Shown one piece after another: positions 9,275-18,799 of a stretch of 32,699 bases of DNA. Source of the stretch: an uncultured bacterium. GTDB lineage: Bacteria > Hydrothermota > Tepidihabitantia > Tepidihabitantales > DTDR01. The stretch is taken from the NCBI GenBank assembly GCA_938040315.1, contig CALHQW010000004.1, positions 1 through 32,699 on the forward strand, given 5' to 3'. Position numbers and translations under genes: made by a program. Position 1 is the first letter of the stretch. Each line of letters opens with the position of its first letter. Below the pieces are notes generated by a model. It saw only the letters and a list, made by a program, of their open reading frames with translations, ran no database searches and was not told where the DNA came from.

Positions 9275-10558
9275 TTAGTCTTTTTTGTGATATTTTCCTT
9301 CAAAACCTCTTTTTGTTGGGAAATAATATTTTTTCCCTTTTAATAAAGGTGGCAAATAATCTTGTTCAATTTCTCCTTCTGGATAATTATGGGGATATTT
9401 ATAGTTTTTACCATAACCTAATTTTGTCATTAATTGGGTTACTGGATTTCTGAGATGTAGAGGAACCGGTTCATTATAGGTATTTAAAGCATCCTCCTTT
9501 GCTTTATTATAGGCTAAATATACTGCGTTACTTTTCGGTGCTAATGCAAGATAAATAGTTGCTTGGGCTAATGCTAATGAACATTCAGGCATGCCCACAA
9601 ATTCACAAGCTTCTTTTGCGGAAGTTGCCACTACTAAAGCCATAGGATCAGCATTACCAATATCTTCGGAAGCCAAGATAATTAATCTTCTCGCAATATA
9701 TAAAGGGTCACAGCCGGCTTCTAACATCCGAGCAAGCCAATATAAGCTAGCATCAGGAGAAGACCCTCTCACTGATTTTATAAATGCCGAAATAAGATTA
9801 TAAAATTCTTCACCCTTTTTATCAAAATGTAAAACTTTCCTTTCTAAAAGTTTATCAATCTCTTCAATTTTAATAACTCTTTTTCCATTTTTATCTTTTT
9901 CGCTACTTAAAGTAGCCAGTTCTAAGATATTCAAAGCCACCCTCGCATCACCATTAGAAAGATGAGCAATGTACTCTAAAATCTCTTCACTAATCTCTAA
10001 ATTATAATCTTTTAAACCATCGGGATGATTAATTGCCCTTTTTAAAATCTCCTTTATTTCATTTATGCTTAATGGATGTAAAATATAAACTTTTAGACGA
10101 GAAAGTAATGGTGGAATAATTTCAAAAGAAGGATTTTCTGTCGTTGCACAAATTAAAAAGATTTTTCCTCTCTCTACATAAGGCAATAGAGCATCTTGTT
10201 GGGCTTTATTAAAATGGTGGATTTCGTCGATAAAAATTATTGTGTGCCTTTTGTAATATTTTAAATCTCTTTCGGCTAATTTTATTGCCTTTTTCATTTC
10301 GTTAATTGTTGTATCAGCCGCACTAAAAGAAATAAAATTGGTATTACTTATCTCAGCGATAATCTTTGCTAAAGTTGTTTTTCCGGTTCCTGGGGGTCCC
10401 CAAAAAATTAAAGAGTGCAATTTTCCTTTTGAAATTAACTTTCTAAAAGGAGTATCAGGAGAGAGTAAATGTTTCTGACCAACCATTTCATCCAGATTTT
10501 TAGGTCTTACTCTCTCGGCTAAGGGTGGCAAAAAATTACCTTTCTCAAAAAGTTCCAT
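9275..10558 (-). CDS. rarA: Replication-associated recombination protein A (RarA/MgsA), AAA+ ATPase
   Basis: DNA-dependent ATPase related to clamp loaders that acts at stalled replication forks. Its 427 residues have the standard order: 'LAERVRPKNLDEMVGQ', Walker A GPPGTGKT at 54-61, Walker B 'IFIDEIHHFNKAQQDALLP', sensor 1 'CATTENPSFE', then 'LLSRLKVY'. The C-terminal tetramerisation part contains 'SVRGSSPDASLYWLARMLEAG' and 'SEDIGNADPMAL', and it ends with 'YPHNYPEGEIEQDYLP'. The gene has its own consensus promoter overlapping the fusA stop and seems to be leaderless. It converges on the ttcA-like gene with only 16 nt between stops and no terminator hairpin. Confidence 0.96.
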   Translation of the reverse strand: MELFEKGNFLPPLAERVRPKNLDEMVGQKHLLSPDTPFRKLISKGKLHSLIFWGPPGTGKTTLAKIIAEISNTNFISFSAADTTINEMKKAIKLAERDLKYYKRHTIIFIDEIHHFNKAQQDALLPYVERGKIFLICATTENPSFEIIPPLLSRLKVYILHPLSINEIKEILKRAINHPDGLKDYNLEISEEILEYIAHLSNGDARVALNILELATLSSEKDKNGKRVIKIEEIDKLLERKVLHFDKKGEEFYNLISAFIKSVRGSSPDASLYWLARMLEAGCDPLYIARRLIILASEDIGNADPMALVVATSAKEACEFVGMPECSLALAQATIYLALAPKSNAVYLAYNKAKEDALNTYNEPVPLHLRNPVTQLMTKLGYGKNYKYPHNYPEGEIEQDYLPPLLKGKKYYFPTKRGFEGKYHKKD

Positions 10559-10564
10559 TAAAAA

Positions 10565-10593
10565 ATTATAAAACTTAAAAATTAAAATGTCAA
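10565..10593 (-). promoter_or_regulatory. Promoter of rarA, leaderless type
   Basis: Read on the minus strand: TTGACA (10593-10588), 17 nt, TATAAT (10570-10565), a perfect consensus match. The -10 ends 6 nt before the rarA ATG (10558). The -35 box overlaps the fusA stop codon at 10590-10592. Confidence 0.75.
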
Positions 10594-12665
10594 TATTTTA
10601 ATTTAATTTCTAAATAAGGAAAGATTTTTTTAATCTCTTCGTCGGGCAAGATTTCATAATGGGAGAAATGCATCGAATAGGTTGCCCGACCAGAAGATAA
10701 AGAACGAATAGTAGTTGCATAACCAAAGGTTTCCTTTAAAGGCACTATTCCAGATAATACTCGATAATCTTTTATTACTTCTATTTTTAAAATTTTTCCT
10801 CTTCGGGCTGTTAAATCATTAATAATTACCCCTACATATTCTTCTGGTGTTAAGATTTCAATATTCATTATTGGTTCCAATATTTTTGGTTGAGCATTTT
10901 TATAGGCTTCATTAAAAGCATTATTAGCAGCAATCTGAAAGGCAAAATCGGAAGGATTATCTTTATAATAACTGCCATCAAGAATTTCAATGAGAATATT
11001 ATTAATTGGGTAACCGATTAATAAACCAGCATTAATAATTCCAAGAAGAGTTTCTTCGATTTTTGGATAAAAAATTTCTGGAATTTTATCCTTATCAACA
11101 TTAAAAATTACATTAACTCCTCTTTCTTTTGGTGAGATTTTAATAGTTATTTCCGCTTGGTGTAATTTATTATCAATTATTTTAGAAAATTTACCAAAAC
11201 CAATACTTTCTTTGGTTATTGTTTCTCGATAGGAAACTTGTGGTTTACCGATATGACAGGGAATTTTATAGTCTCTTTGGATTCTATCGGCAATAATTTC
11301 TAAATGTAATTCGCCCATTCCCATAATTATTCGCTGACCGGTTTCTTCATCATATTTAACTTTAAAAGTGGGGTCCTCAATAGTGAGTAGTTCTAAACTT
11401 TCTTGTAATTTTTTCTCATCTTTCTTTGTTTTTGGTTCAATTGTGGCAAATATTACTGGTTCAGGAAGGGTTAAGGGTTCAAAGGCAATTGGTGCGTGCA
11501 GATCACAAAGGGTATATCCGGTCTTCACATTTTTTAATCCAACAATTGCTCCAATCTCACCGGCTTTTAATTCTTCTACCTCTTGTTGTTTATTGGCATG
11601 CATTAATAATATTTTATTTACTCTTATTTTCTCCATCGTGGGCACAACTAAAATTTGTTTGCCCACTTGAATCTTTCCTGAATAGATGCGGAAATAAGAA
11701 AGTAAGCCACGATTAAAATCATTTTGGATTTTAAAAATAAGCGCAGAAAAAGGTTGAGCGATATTTGCTTTTCTTTCTTCTAAATTATTATTCTTTGGGT
11801 GAAAGCCAACTACCGGTGGCAAATCAATTGGTGAAGGTAGATAATCAATAATGCTATCTAAAAGAGGTTGAATTCCTTTATTTTTTAAAGCACTACCACA
11901 TAAAACGGGATAAAATTTTAAATTTAATGTTCCTTTTCTTATTACTCCTTTTATCAAATCAATTGGTATATCTTCTCCTTTAAGATATTTCTCTAAAATT
12001 TCCTCATCTTCTTCTGACAAAATTTCTATCATTTTTTCTCTCATTGATTTTGCTTTCTCTTTATAATCTTCGGGTATTGGCAATTTATCATATTTTGCTC
12101 CCAAGGTTTCTTCATACCAAATATATAAAACTTGTTCAATTAAATCAATTACTCCTTTAAAATTTTCTTCTTCTCCATAAGGAATTTGGATTGGTAAAGG
12201 TTTAAGAGATAATCTCTCTTCCATCATTTTTATTACCCTTTTAAAATCAGAACCAATCCTATCAAGTTTATTAACAAAGGCAATCCTGGGAACCCGATAT
12301 TTATCTGCTTGATGCCAAACAGTTTCGGTTTGTGATTCTACGCCACCAACACCACAAAAAACAATTATTGCTCCATCTAAGACTTTCAGACATCTCTCTA
12401 CCTCAATTGTGAAATCAACATGACCAGGAGTATCAATTATATTAATCTGATAACCTTTCCAAAGACAAGTAGTGGCAGCGGAAGTGATCGTGATTCCTCT
12501 TTCTTTTTCTTGAATCATCCAGTCCATTGTCGCGGTACCTTCGTCTACCTCGCCCATACGATAAATTTTTCCAGTATAATACAAAATCCTTTCAGTTGTG
12601 GTAGTCTTTCCTGCATCAATATGAGCAGCAATACCAATATTTCTTATCCTCTTTATATATTCCAT
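10590..12665 (-). CDS. fusA: Elongation factor G (divergent domain IV)
   Basis: Translational GTPase for ribosome translocation and/or recycling. Its 691 residues are full length. G1 AHIDAGKT at 14-21, 'RGITI' at 56-60, G3 DTPGH at 78-82 and G4 NKLD at 132-135 are all intact, and the G' insert is present. Domain III has '[10 protein letters not shown]' (448-457). In domain IV the usual GGRGQYGHV signature after 'YRETI' is absent; residues 488-507 read quite differently. The C-terminus '[13 protein letters not shown]' is normal. It is not next to rpsL, rpsG or tuf, so it may be a second, specialised EF-G of the kind found in lineages with split translocation and recycling factors. It is divergent from hutU. 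Confidence 0.9.
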   Translation of the reverse strand: MEYIKRIRNIGIAAHIDAGKTTTTERILYYTGKIYRMGEVDEGTATMDWMIQEKERGITITSAATTCLWKGYQINIIDTPGHVDFTIEVERCLKVLDGAIIVFCGVGGVESQTETVWHQADKYRVPRIAFVNKLDRIGSDFKRVIKMMEERLSLKPLPIQIPYGEEENFKGVIDLIEQVLYIWYEETLGAKYDKLPIPEDYKEKAKSMREKMIEILSEEDEEILEKYLKGEDIPIDLIKGVIRKGTLNLKFYPVLCGSALKNKGIQPLLDSIIDYLPSPIDLPPVVGFHPKNNNLEERKANIAQPFSALIFKIQNDFNRGLLSYFRIYSGKIQVGKQILVVPTMEKIRVNKILLMHANKQQEVEELKAGEIGAIVGLKNVKTGYTLCDLHAPIAFEPLTLPEPVIFATIEPKTKKDEKKLQESLELLTIEDPTFKVKYDEETGQRIIMGMGELHLEIIADRIQRDYKIPCHIGKPQVSYRETITKESIGFGKFSKIIDNKLHQAEITIKISPKERGVNVIFNVDKDKIPEIFYPKIEETLLGIINAGLLIGYPINNILIEILDGSYYKDNPSDFAFQIAANNAFNEAYKNAQPKILEPIMNIEILTPEEYVGVIINDLTARRGKILKIEVIKDYRVLSGIVPLKETFGYATTIRSLSSGRATYSMHFSHYEILPDEEIKKIFPYLEIKLKY

Positions 12666-12674
12666 ATTTTATCA

Positions 12675-12702
12675 ATTTTAATCAAATCAAGTAATTAGTC
12701 AA
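12675..12702 (-). promoter_or_regulatory. Possible fusA promoter
   Basis: Minus strand: TTGACT (12702-12697), 16 nt, TAAAAT (12680-12675), with 9 nt to the ATG at 12665. I see no Shine-Dalgarno sequence in between. Same geometry as the proposed mazG promoter. Confidence 0.5.
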
Positions 12703-12732
12703 TGTGATTAGGATTATATAATTTAAAAGACC

Positions 12733-12808
12733 GTATATAGAAGATGGTTATAGGGTTATCCCTATACCCTTATGGATCATTGATTTATAAAGGGTTTTAA
12801 CTATATAC
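12733..12808. repeat. Nested inverted repeats between fusA and hutU
   Basis: An inner hairpin TATAGGG-TTAT-CCCTATA (12749-12766, extendable to 12746-12768 with one bulged T) is enclosed by an outer 8-bp inverted pair GTATATAG (12733-12740) / CTATATAC (12801-12808). An alternative stem AGGGT/ACCCT (12752-12756 / 12766-12770) overlaps the inner one. It lies upstream of both divergent promoters and has no following T-run, so it looks more like operator or regulator binding DNA than a terminator. Function unknown. Confidence 0.5.
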
Positions 12809-12839
12809 CCCTCCCCTATCAATTTTAATTATAATATTA

Positions 12840-12867
12840 TTGACAAATATTTATATTTAGGTATTAT
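12840..12867 (+). promoter_or_regulatory. Promoter of hutU, leaderless type
   Basis: TTGACA (12840-12845), 16-nt spacer, TATTAT (12862-12867). The -10 ends 6 nt before the ATG at 12874, and no Shine-Dalgarno fits in that space. Confidence 0.7.
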
Positions 12868-12873
12868 TAAATT

Positions 12874-14571
12874 ATGGAAATGATTGAGACATTGAAAGAG
12901 AAAAAGATTAAAGCCCCGCAAGGAAAAAGTTTATTTTGTAAGGGGTGGCATCAAGAGGCAGCCTTAAGAATGCTTTGTAACAATTTAGATTCTGAGGTAG
13001 CAGAAAAACCAGAGGAATTGATTGTTTATGGCGGTTGCGGTAAAGCAGCAAGAAACTGGGAATGTTTTTATGCCATTGTTGAATCTCTAAAAAATTTAGA
13101 AAACGATGAAACTCTTTTAATCCAATCAGGAAAACCAGTAGGAATATTTAAAACCTTTCCTTATGCACCAAGGGTTTTAATTGCCAATTCTTTATTAGTT
13201 CCTGCTTGGGCAACCTGGGATTATTTTAGAAAATTGGAAGCCTTAGGATTAATTATGTATGGTCAGATGACCGCCGGTAGTTGGATTTATATTGGCACTC
13301 AAGGGATTATCCAAGGAACTTATGAAACCTTTGCGAGTTGTGCTAAAAGACATTTTGGTGGTTCTTTAAGAGGGAAATGGGTATTGACTGCAGGAATGGG
13401 CGGAATGTCTGGTGCTCAACCATTAGCAGTTACTATGAACGAAGGAGTAATTTTGGATGTGGAAGTTGATCCTAAAAAGATTGAAAGAAGAATAAAACAA
13501 GGTTTCTGTGATTTGATGGTTTTTGATTTAGATGAAGCATTAAGATTAGTAGATGAGGCAGTGAAAAAGAAGATTCCTCGTTCTATTGGTTTAGTTGGTA
13601 ATGCTAGCGATATTCATCCAGAATTGGTAAAAAGAGGAATTATTCCTGATGTTTTAACTGACCAGACTTCTGCTCACGATGAATTAAATGGTTATGTGCC
13701 AGGAAGAATGGGTTTAGAAGAAGCATTGGAATTAAGAAGAAAAAATCCTCAAGAATATATTAAAAGAAGTTATGAATCAATGGCAAGACAAATGGAAGCA
13801 ATGTTAGAAATGCAAAAGAAAGGAGCAATAGCCTTTGATTACGGAAATAATATTCGTGGTCAAGCATATAAAGCTGGGGTAAAAGATGCCTTTAATATTC
13901 CTGGTTTTGTTTTAGAATATATTAGACCACTTTTTTGTGAAGGAAGAGGCCCTTTTAGATGGGTTGCTTTATCCGGAAATAAAGAAGACATTTATATTAC
14001 TGATAAACTGGTTTTAGAATTATTTAAAGATAATGAAATATTAGTCCGCTGGATTAAATTAGCAGAAGAGAAAATACCTTTCCAAGGTTTACCAGCAAGG
14101 ATTTGTTGGCTTGGTTATGGAGAAAGAGCAAAATTTGGATTGGAGATTAATAAGTTAGTAAGGGATGGTAAAATTGAAGCACCTATTGTTATTGGTCGAG
14201 ATCATTTAGATACCGGTTCGGTTGCCTCACCAAATAGAGAGACCGAAAAGATGAAGGATGGTTCTGATGCAATTGCTGACTGGCCAATACTTAATGCTTT
14301 ATTAAACGCCGTTTCTGGTGCTTCCTGGGTTTCTGTACATCATGGTGGTGGAGTGGGTATTGGTTATTCAATCCATGCTGGACAAGTTATTGTTGCTGAT
14401 GGTACTAAAGAAATGGATGAAAGATTAGAAAGAGTCTTAACTAATGACCCAGGAATAGGCATTGTTCGCCATGCCGATGCTGGTTACGAAAAAGCCATTG
14501 AAGTTGCTCAAAGACATAATATAAAAATTCCAATGCTAAATTTTCAAAAAGAAAAGAAAGAGAGAAAGTAG
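12874..14571 (+). CDS. hutU: Urocanate hydratase
   Basis: Adds water to urocanate to give imidazolonepropionate, the second step of histidine breakdown, using tightly bound NAD+ as electrophile. The full-length 565 residues contain '[11 protein letters not shown]', '[16 protein letters not shown]', the NAD-binding '[12 protein letters not shown]', '[12 protein letters not shown]', the active-site region '[11 protein letters not shown]' with the conserved Cys, '[13 protein letters not shown]' and '[10 protein letters not shown]'. No hutH, hutI or hutG is in the window, so the rest of the pathway must lie elsewhere. It is monocistronic, and its last 36 nt overlap the 3' end of the ICMT-like gene on the other strand. 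Confidence 0.97.
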   Translation: MEMIETLKEKKIKAPQGKSLFCKGWHQEAALRMLCNNLDSEVAEKPEELIVYGGCGKAARNWECFYAIVESLKNLENDETLLIQSGKPVGIFKTFPYAPRVLIANSLLVPAWATWDYFRKLEALGLIMYGQMTAGSWIYIGTQGIIQGTYETFASCAKRHFGGSLRGKWVLTAGMGGMSGAQPLAVTMNEGVILDVEVDPKKIERRIKQGFCDLMVFDLDEALRLVDEAVKKKIPRSIGLVGNASDIHPELVKRGIIPDVLTDQTSAHDELNGYVPGRMGLEEALELRRKNPQEYIKRSYESMARQMEAMLEMQKKGAIAFDYGNNIRGQAYKAGVKDAFNIPGFVLEYIRPLFCEGRGPFRWVALSGNKEDIYITDKLVLELFKDNEILVRWIKLAEEKIPFQGLPARICWLGYGERAKFGLEINKLVRDGKIEAPIVIGRDHLDTGSVASPNRETEKMKDGSDAIADWPILNALLNAVSGASWVSVHHGGGVGIGYSIHAGQVIVADGTKEMDERLERVLTNDPGIGIVRHADAGYEKAIEVAQRHNIKIPMLNFQKEKKERK

Positions 14572-15054
14572 AATAAGAAATAGCGTTTTTAATTCTTTCA
14601 GACAATTTCTTAAAGAAGGTTTTACTTTTATAATTTTAAAATTTTGATTTTTATTAAAAGCAATTTTCTCTTCATAATAGATAAAAAGTGAATATTCAAT
14701 TAGAAAAAAGATAATTACCCCCAAAGATAAAAAAAGAGGAAGTTTTAAAAACCAAAGGAAACCAATTAGAATGAAAAAATTTCCTAAATATATTGGATGT
14801 TTAAAATAATGATAAATTCCATTTGTCACAAAATATTCATTTTTAAATTTTAAAGAATATCCCCTATCTCCTAAATAAAAATAACCAAGAAGGCGAAGAA
14901 GAAGACCTAAAAATATTAAAAATAAACCTAAATAAATTTTATTAAAACTTATTTCTGAAAAAAGATAAATAATTAAAAAAATAATTATGCCGGTTATATC
15001 TCGATAAAAATATAATATTTCAATTATTCTTTTTAATCTTCTCCCAAACCTCAT
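14536..15054 (-). CDS. ICMT/PEMT-like membrane methyltransferase
   Basis: A small integral membrane protein (172 aa) with about four hydrophobic helices (roughly 17-33, 40-58, 88-104, 105-125, plus a hydrophobic tail at 156-170). The motif '[18 protein letters not shown]' matches the G-x-Y...HP-x-Y signature of isoprenylcysteine carboxyl methyltransferase and phospholipid methyltransferase-like proteins. 'YEEKIAF' later on fits the second conserved block, although the expected final Y-x-x-Y is replaced by '[12 protein letters not shown]'. The substrate is unknown; bacterial members are mostly uncharacterised. The start overlaps mazG by 35 nt, implying co-transcription. The end overlaps hutU antisense by 36 nt. 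Confidence 0.7.
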   Translation of the reverse strand: MRFGRRLKRIIEILYFYRDITGIIIFLIIYLFSEISFNKIYLGLFLIFLGLLLRLLGYFYLGDRGYSLKFKNEYFVTNGIYHYFKHPIYLGNFFILIGFLWFLKLPLFLSLGVIIFFLIEYSLFIYYEEKIAFNKNQNFKIIKVKPSLRNCLKELKTLFLILLSLFLFFLKI

Positions 15055-15775
15055 CCATCTCTTTCAAACTTACTTCTTTTAGTTCCTTTCCTTTTTTCTC
15101 AAATTCTTTTTCTAATTTTTTAAATCTTTTAATAAATTTTTGGCAGGCTTTCTTTAAACTCTCTTCAGCAGAAAGATTTAAATGGCGAGAAAAATTAACC
15201 AAAGCAAATAAAATATCGCCTATTTCATTTTCAATCTCTTTTTTCTCTTTTTTCTTTATTGCCTCTTTTAATTCTTTTATCTCTTCTTCCACTTTATTCA
15301 AAATATCCTCTTTTTTTTCCCAATCAAAACCAACTCTTTTTACCCGATCTTGGATTAATTCAGCATAATGAAGAGCGGGCAAAATCTTTGGGATACCACT
15401 AACAACGGAAGATTTTTTTCCTTTTTTTTCTTTCTTTTTTAAATCCTCCCAATTTCTCAATACTTCTTTTACATCTTTTACTCTTTTATTTTTGAAAACG
15501 TGGGGATGGCGATAGATGATTTTTTTCTTTAGGCGGGTTAAAATTTTAAAAAAATTACTTTTTTTCTTCTCTTTTAAAAGTTGCGAAGTAAAAATAATCA
15601 AAAGTAAAAGATCTCCCAATTCCTCTTCAATTCCTTTAAAATTTTTCTTATTAATCTTATCAACTAACTCATAAACTTCATTAATAAATAATGATTTAAT
15701 TTTATTTAATGTTTGTTTTCTATCCCAAGGACACTTTTTTCTTAATGTGGCAACAATTTTTAATAATTCTTTCAT
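15020..15775 (-). CDS. mazG: Nucleoside triphosphate pyrophosphohydrolase MazG
   Basis: Hydrolyses (d)NTPs to monophosphates and pyrophosphate, a housecleaning and stringent-response-linked enzyme. Its 251 residues hold two MazG repeats: N-terminal 'KCPWDRKQT', 'LFINEVYELVD' and 'EEELGDLLLLIIF', and C-terminal 'GFDWEKKEDIL', 'KVEEEIKELKEAI' and 'ENEIGDILFALVN'. Both repeats keep the ExxE...ExxD metal-binding pattern. The linker is unusually lysine-rich ('KKKEKKGKKS'). It heads a two-gene operon with the ICMT-like gene and diverges from the TM2-glyA-eno operon. Confidence 0.95.
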   Translation of the reverse strand: MKELLKIVATLRKKCPWDRKQTLNKIKSLFINEVYELVDKINKKNFKGIEEELGDLLLLIIFTSQLLKEKKKSNFFKILTRLKKKIIYRHPHVFKNKRVKDVKEVLRNWEDLKKKEKKGKKSSVVSGIPKILPALHYAELIQDRVKRVGFDWEKKEDILNKVEEEIKELKEAIKKKEKKEIENEIGDILFALVNFSRHLNLSAEESLKKACQKFIKRFKKLEKEFEKKGKELKEVSLKEMDEVWEKIKKNN

Positions 15776-15784
15776 AGTTTTAGA

Positions 15785-15812
15785 ATTTTAATAAATCTTT
15801 TAAAAAATTCAA
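15785..15812 (-). promoter_or_regulatory. Possible mazG promoter
   Basis: Minus strand: TTGAAT (15812-15807), 16 nt, TAAAAT (15790-15785), then 9 nt to the ATG at 15775. No Shine-Dalgarno is visible. Weaker match than the others. Confidence 0.4.
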
Positions 15813-15817
15813 TTAAA

Positions 15818-15846
15818 TTGACAAAAATATAAAATTTCAGTATATT
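15818..15846 (+). promoter_or_regulatory. Promoter of TM2-glyA-eno operon (leadered)
   Basis: TTGACA (15818-15823), 17 nt, TATATT (15841-15846). The start codon is at 15866 and is preceded by a strong AAGGAGG (15855-15861), so the mRNA has a leader of about 12-14 nt, just enough for the ribosome site. This contrasts with the leaderless units nearby. Confidence 0.75.
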
Positions 15847-15865
15847 AAAGAAAAAAGGAGGAATA

Positions 15866-16264
15866 ATGTATTGCCGAAATTGTGGAAAAGAGATAAGTGA
15901 TGTGGCTGAGTTTTGTATTCATTGTGGAGCAAAACCTTTAAAAGGAAGGAAGTATTGTCAAAATTGTGGAAATGAAGTTAACCCAGAAGCCGAGATTTGT
16001 GTAAAATGTGGTGTGAGACTTTTAATTGAGAAAGGAAAAAAAGAAAAGGAAGAAGGGCAAAAGGATTGGCTAGTTGCCTTATTACTTTCTATTTTTCTTG
16101 GTGGATTAGGAATTGACCGATTCTATCTGGGCTATATTGGTTTAGGAATTTTAAAATTATTAACTATGGGAGGTTTTGGAATTTGGTGGCTTATTGATTT
16201 GATTTTGATTGCCACTAATCGGATGAAGGATGCGGAAGGAAGGGAATTATATAAAAATATTTAA
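15866..16264 (+). CDS. Double zinc-ribbon TM2-domain membrane protein
   Basis: This 132-aa protein has two N-terminal zinc ribbons with CxxC pairs (C3/C6 with C17/C20, and C31/C34 with C45/C48), then a Lys/Glu-rich linker (53-66) and a TM2 domain. The TM2 part has two transmembrane helices around '[12 protein letters not shown]' and '[11 protein letters not shown]', the family hallmark. TM2 proteins are small membrane proteins of unknown molecular function. The zinc ribbons presumably face the cytosol and may bind protein or nucleic acid (inferred). A strong ribosome site precedes the start. glyA follows after 11 nt. Confidence 0.85.
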   Translation: MYCRNCGKEISDVAEFCIHCGAKPLKGRKYCQNCGNEVNPEAEICVKCGVRLLIEKGKKEKEEGQKDWLVALLLSIFLGGLGIDRFYLGYIGLGILKLLTMGGFGIWWLIDLILIATNRMKDAEGRELYKNI

Positions 16265-16275
16265 AAAGGAGAAAA

Positions 16276-17565
16276 ATGTTTCCAGAAAAACTTATAAAAA
16301 CTGATTTAGAGATTTTTAAAGCAATTAAAGGAGAAACGGAAAGAGAGCACTCTACTTTAGAACTTATTGCTTCAGAGAATTTTTGTTCAGAAGCAGTATT
16401 AGCAGCGTTGGGTTCAGTGCTTACTAATAAATATGCTGAAGGATTGCCTAAGAAGAGATATTATGGTGGTTGCGAATTTGTTGATATTGTTGAAAGTTTA
16501 GCAATTGAAAGATTAAAAAAATTATTTAATGCCGAACATGCGAATGTTCAACCCCATTCAGGTACGCAAGCAAATATGATTGCCTATTTTGCTTTGGCTG
16601 AACCAGGGTCAGTAATTTTTGGATTAAACTTAACCCATGGTGGCCATCTCTCCCATGGTCATCCAGTTAATTTTTCTGGTAAATATTTTCAAATTGTTCA
16701 TTATGGTGTTGACCCAAATAGTGAAGTTATTGATTATGATAACTTATGGAAAATGGCAAAAGAGTATAAACCAAAGATTATTGTTTCTGGTGCCAGTGCT
16801 TATCCAAGAACTCTTTATTTTGATAAATTTCAAGAAATTTGCGAAGATGTCGGTGCCTATCATGTGGCAGATATTGCTCATATTGCTGGTTTGGTAGTTG
16901 CCGGTCTTCACCCTTCACCAATTCCCTATGCTGATGTTGTTACTTCAACAACCCATAAGACTTTAAGAGGACCGAGGGGAGCAGTAATAATGTGTAAGGC
17001 AAAATATGCCGAATTGATTGATAAGATTACTTTTCCAGGAATGCAAGGCGGACCATTAGAACATGTGATTGCTGCTAAAGCAGTTGCCTTTAAAGAAGCA
17101 ATGAAGGATGAGTTTAAAGAGTATCAGAAACAGATTGTGAAAAATGCCAAAGTCTTAGCAGAAGAATTAAAAAGATTAGGTTATCGTTTAGTGGCTGATG
17201 GAACAGATACTCATTTGATGCTTGTTGATTTGCGAAATAAAAATATTACTGGTCGAGATGCCGAAAAGGCATTAGGTGAAGCTAATATAACTGTTAATAG
17301 AAACACTATCCCCTACGATCCCCAAAAACCTTTTATTGCTTCGGGAATTCGTTTGGGTACACCAGCACTAACTACCCGAGGAATGAAAGAAGAAGAGATG
17401 AAGAAAATCGCTCAATTGATTCATAAAGTTCTTTCTAATATCGGTAATGAAAAGATCTATGAAGAAGTAAGAAGAGAGGTGAAAGAGCTAACCGAGAGTT
17501 TTCCTTTATATCCAGAAAGAAGAAAAATTTATGAAGATTTATTAAAAGAATTTGGAAATGAGTAA
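16276..17565 (+). CDS. glyA: Serine hydroxymethyltransferase
   Basis: PLP enzyme that converts serine and tetrahydrofolate to glycine and 5,10-methylene-THF, the main source of one-carbon units. Its 429 residues are typical. Motifs are 'LELIASENF' (28-36), '[15 protein letters not shown]' (51-65), the PLP-lysine block '[13 protein letters not shown]' with K228, and 'GMQGGPLEH'. An AAGGAG site precedes the ATG. The last codons overlap eno by 8 nt. folP, for folate supply, lies about 5 kb away on the other strand. Confidence 0.98.
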   Translation: MFPEKLIKTDLEIFKAIKGETEREHSTLELIASENFCSEAVLAALGSVLTNKYAEGLPKKRYYGGCEFVDIVESLAIERLKKLFNAEHANVQPHSGTQANMIAYFALAEPGSVIFGLNLTHGGHLSHGHPVNFSGKYFQIVHYGVDPNSEVIDYDNLWKMAKEYKPKIIVSGASAYPRTLYFDKFQEICEDVGAYHVADIAHIAGLVVAGLHPSPIPYADVVTSTTHKTLRGPRGAVIMCKAKYAELIDKITFPGMQGGPLEHVIAAKAVAFKEAMKDEFKEYQKQIVKNAKVLAEELKRLGYRLVADGTDTHLMLVDLRNKNITGRDAEKALGEANITVNRNTIPYDPQKPFIASGIRLGTPALTTRGMKEEEMKKIAQLIHKVLSNIGNEKIYEEVRREVKELTESFPLYPERRKIYEDLLKEFGNE

Positions 17566-18799
17566 AATTAAGGACATAAAAGCAAGGGAGATTTTAGATT
17601 CTCGGGGCTTACCAACAATTGAAGTTGAATGCTATCTAACCACTGGTGAAATTGGCCGGGCATCTGTTCCTGCCGGTGCTTCTAAGGGAAAGTATGAAGC
17701 ATTAGAATTGCGTGATAATGAGAAAAGGTACTTAGGAAAAGGAGTAAATAAGGCAATAAAAAATATTGAAGAGATAATTAAAAAAGCCTTAATTGGTTTT
17801 GATGTTTTAAATCAGAAAAAGATTGATGAGTTACTAATTAAATTAGACGGCACAGAAAATAAATCAAACTTAGGAGCCAATGCAATATTAGCAGTTTCCC
17901 TTGCTTGTGCTCGAGCAGCAAGTGCTTTTTGTGGTTTACCTTTATACAGATATCTTGGTGGAATTGCTACTTTTCTAATGCCTGTGCCTTATTTTAATAT
18001 AATTAATGGTGGACTACATGCTGGAAATAATTTGGATATTCAAGAATATATGATTGTTCCCTTAGGGATTAATACTTTTAAAGAAAAATTGAGAGCAGGC
18101 GTTGAGATATTTCATACTTTAAAGAATATTTTAAAAAAAGAAAGAAAATCAATCGGTATCGGTGATGAAGGCGGTTTTGCTTGTAATTTTGATAATAACG
18201 AAGAGCCGTTGAGATATTTAGTAAAAGCGATCGAAGAGGCTGGTTACGAAAGTGGCAAAGAAATTTTTTTAGCCATTGATGCGGCAGCAAGTAATTTTTA
18301 TTATCCAGAAGAAAAAATTTATTTTTTGAAGTTAGAAGATAAAAAATTAACAAGTGAAGAATTAATTAACCATTACGAAAATTGGATAGATAATTATCCA
18401 ATAATTTCTATCGAAGATGGACTTGCTGAAGAAGATTGGGAAGGGTGGCAGGAGCTTACCAAAAGATTAAAAGAAAAAATTCAATTGGTAGGCGATGATA
18501 TTTTTGTAACTAATATTAAAAGATTAAAAAAAGGAATAGAGAAGAAAATCGCTAACTGTATATTAATAAAACCTAATCAAATTGGTACTTTAACCGAGAC
18601 AATTGAATGTATAAATTTTGCCCGGGAGAATGATTATAAAATAATGATTTCCCATCGTTCAGGAGAGACAGAAGATAGTTTCATTGCTGATTTAGCCGTC
18701 GCAACAAATGCCGGACAAATAAAAGCCGGTGCGCCACAAAGAGGGGAAAGGGTTATTAAATATAATCAACTTCTGAGAATTGAGGAAGAGATACTTTAA
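17558..18799 (+). CDS. eno: Enolase
   Basis: Glycolytic/gluconeogenic conversion of 2-phosphoglycerate to phosphoenolpyruvate. Read from ATG 17558 (ATGAGTAA, overlapping the glyA stop) it has 413 residues and begins [17 protein letters not shown], as usual for enolase; a TTG six bases upstream is less likely. Motifs: '[11 protein letters not shown]', 'NGGLHAGN', catalytic Glu region '[10 protein letters not shown]', metal ligands in 'AIDAAAS' and '[14 protein letters not shown]', catalytic Lys in '[12 protein letters not shown]', and '[17 protein letters not shown]'. All key residues are present. It is slightly shorter than the ~430-aa norm. Confidence 0.98.
   Translation: MSKIKDIKAREILDSRGLPTIEVECYLTTGEIGRASVPAGASKGKYEALELRDNEKRYLGKGVNKAIKNIEEIIKKALIGFDVLNQKKIDELLIKLDGTENKSNLGANAILAVSLACARAASAFCGLPLYRYLGGIATFLMPVPYFNIINGGLHAGNNLDIQEYMIVPLGINTFKEKLRAGVEIFHTLKNILKKERKSIGIGDEGGFACNFDNNEEPLRYLVKAIEEAGYESGKEIFLAIDAAASNFYYPEEKIYFLKLEDKKLTSEELINHYENWIDNYPIISIEDGLAEEDWEGWQELTKRLKEKIQLVGDDIFVTNIKRLKKGIEKKIANCILIKPNQIGTLTETIECINFARENDYKIMISHRSGETEDSFIADLAVATNAGQIKAGAPQRGERVIKYNQLLRIEEEIL

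Noticed and set aside
11368-11716. Plus-strand frames inside fusA
   Set aside because: They are antisense shadows of a conserved GTPase gene, with low-complexity translations.
12746-12768. Rho-independent terminator between fusA and hutU
   Set aside because: The hairpin lies upstream of both genes' starts and has no T-run.
12666-12873. tRNA or riboswitch in the fusA-hutU interval
   Set aside because: No T-loop (GTTCRA) or acceptor-stem pairing and no known riboswitch core recognised by eye.
15371-15500. Frameshift in the lysine-rich linker of mazG
   Set aside because: The frame is continuous and both MazG repeats on either side keep their metal-binding residues.
17552-17557. TTG start of enolase at 17552
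   Set aside because: ATG 17558 gives the normal enolase N-terminus and a simple stop-start overlap with glyA.
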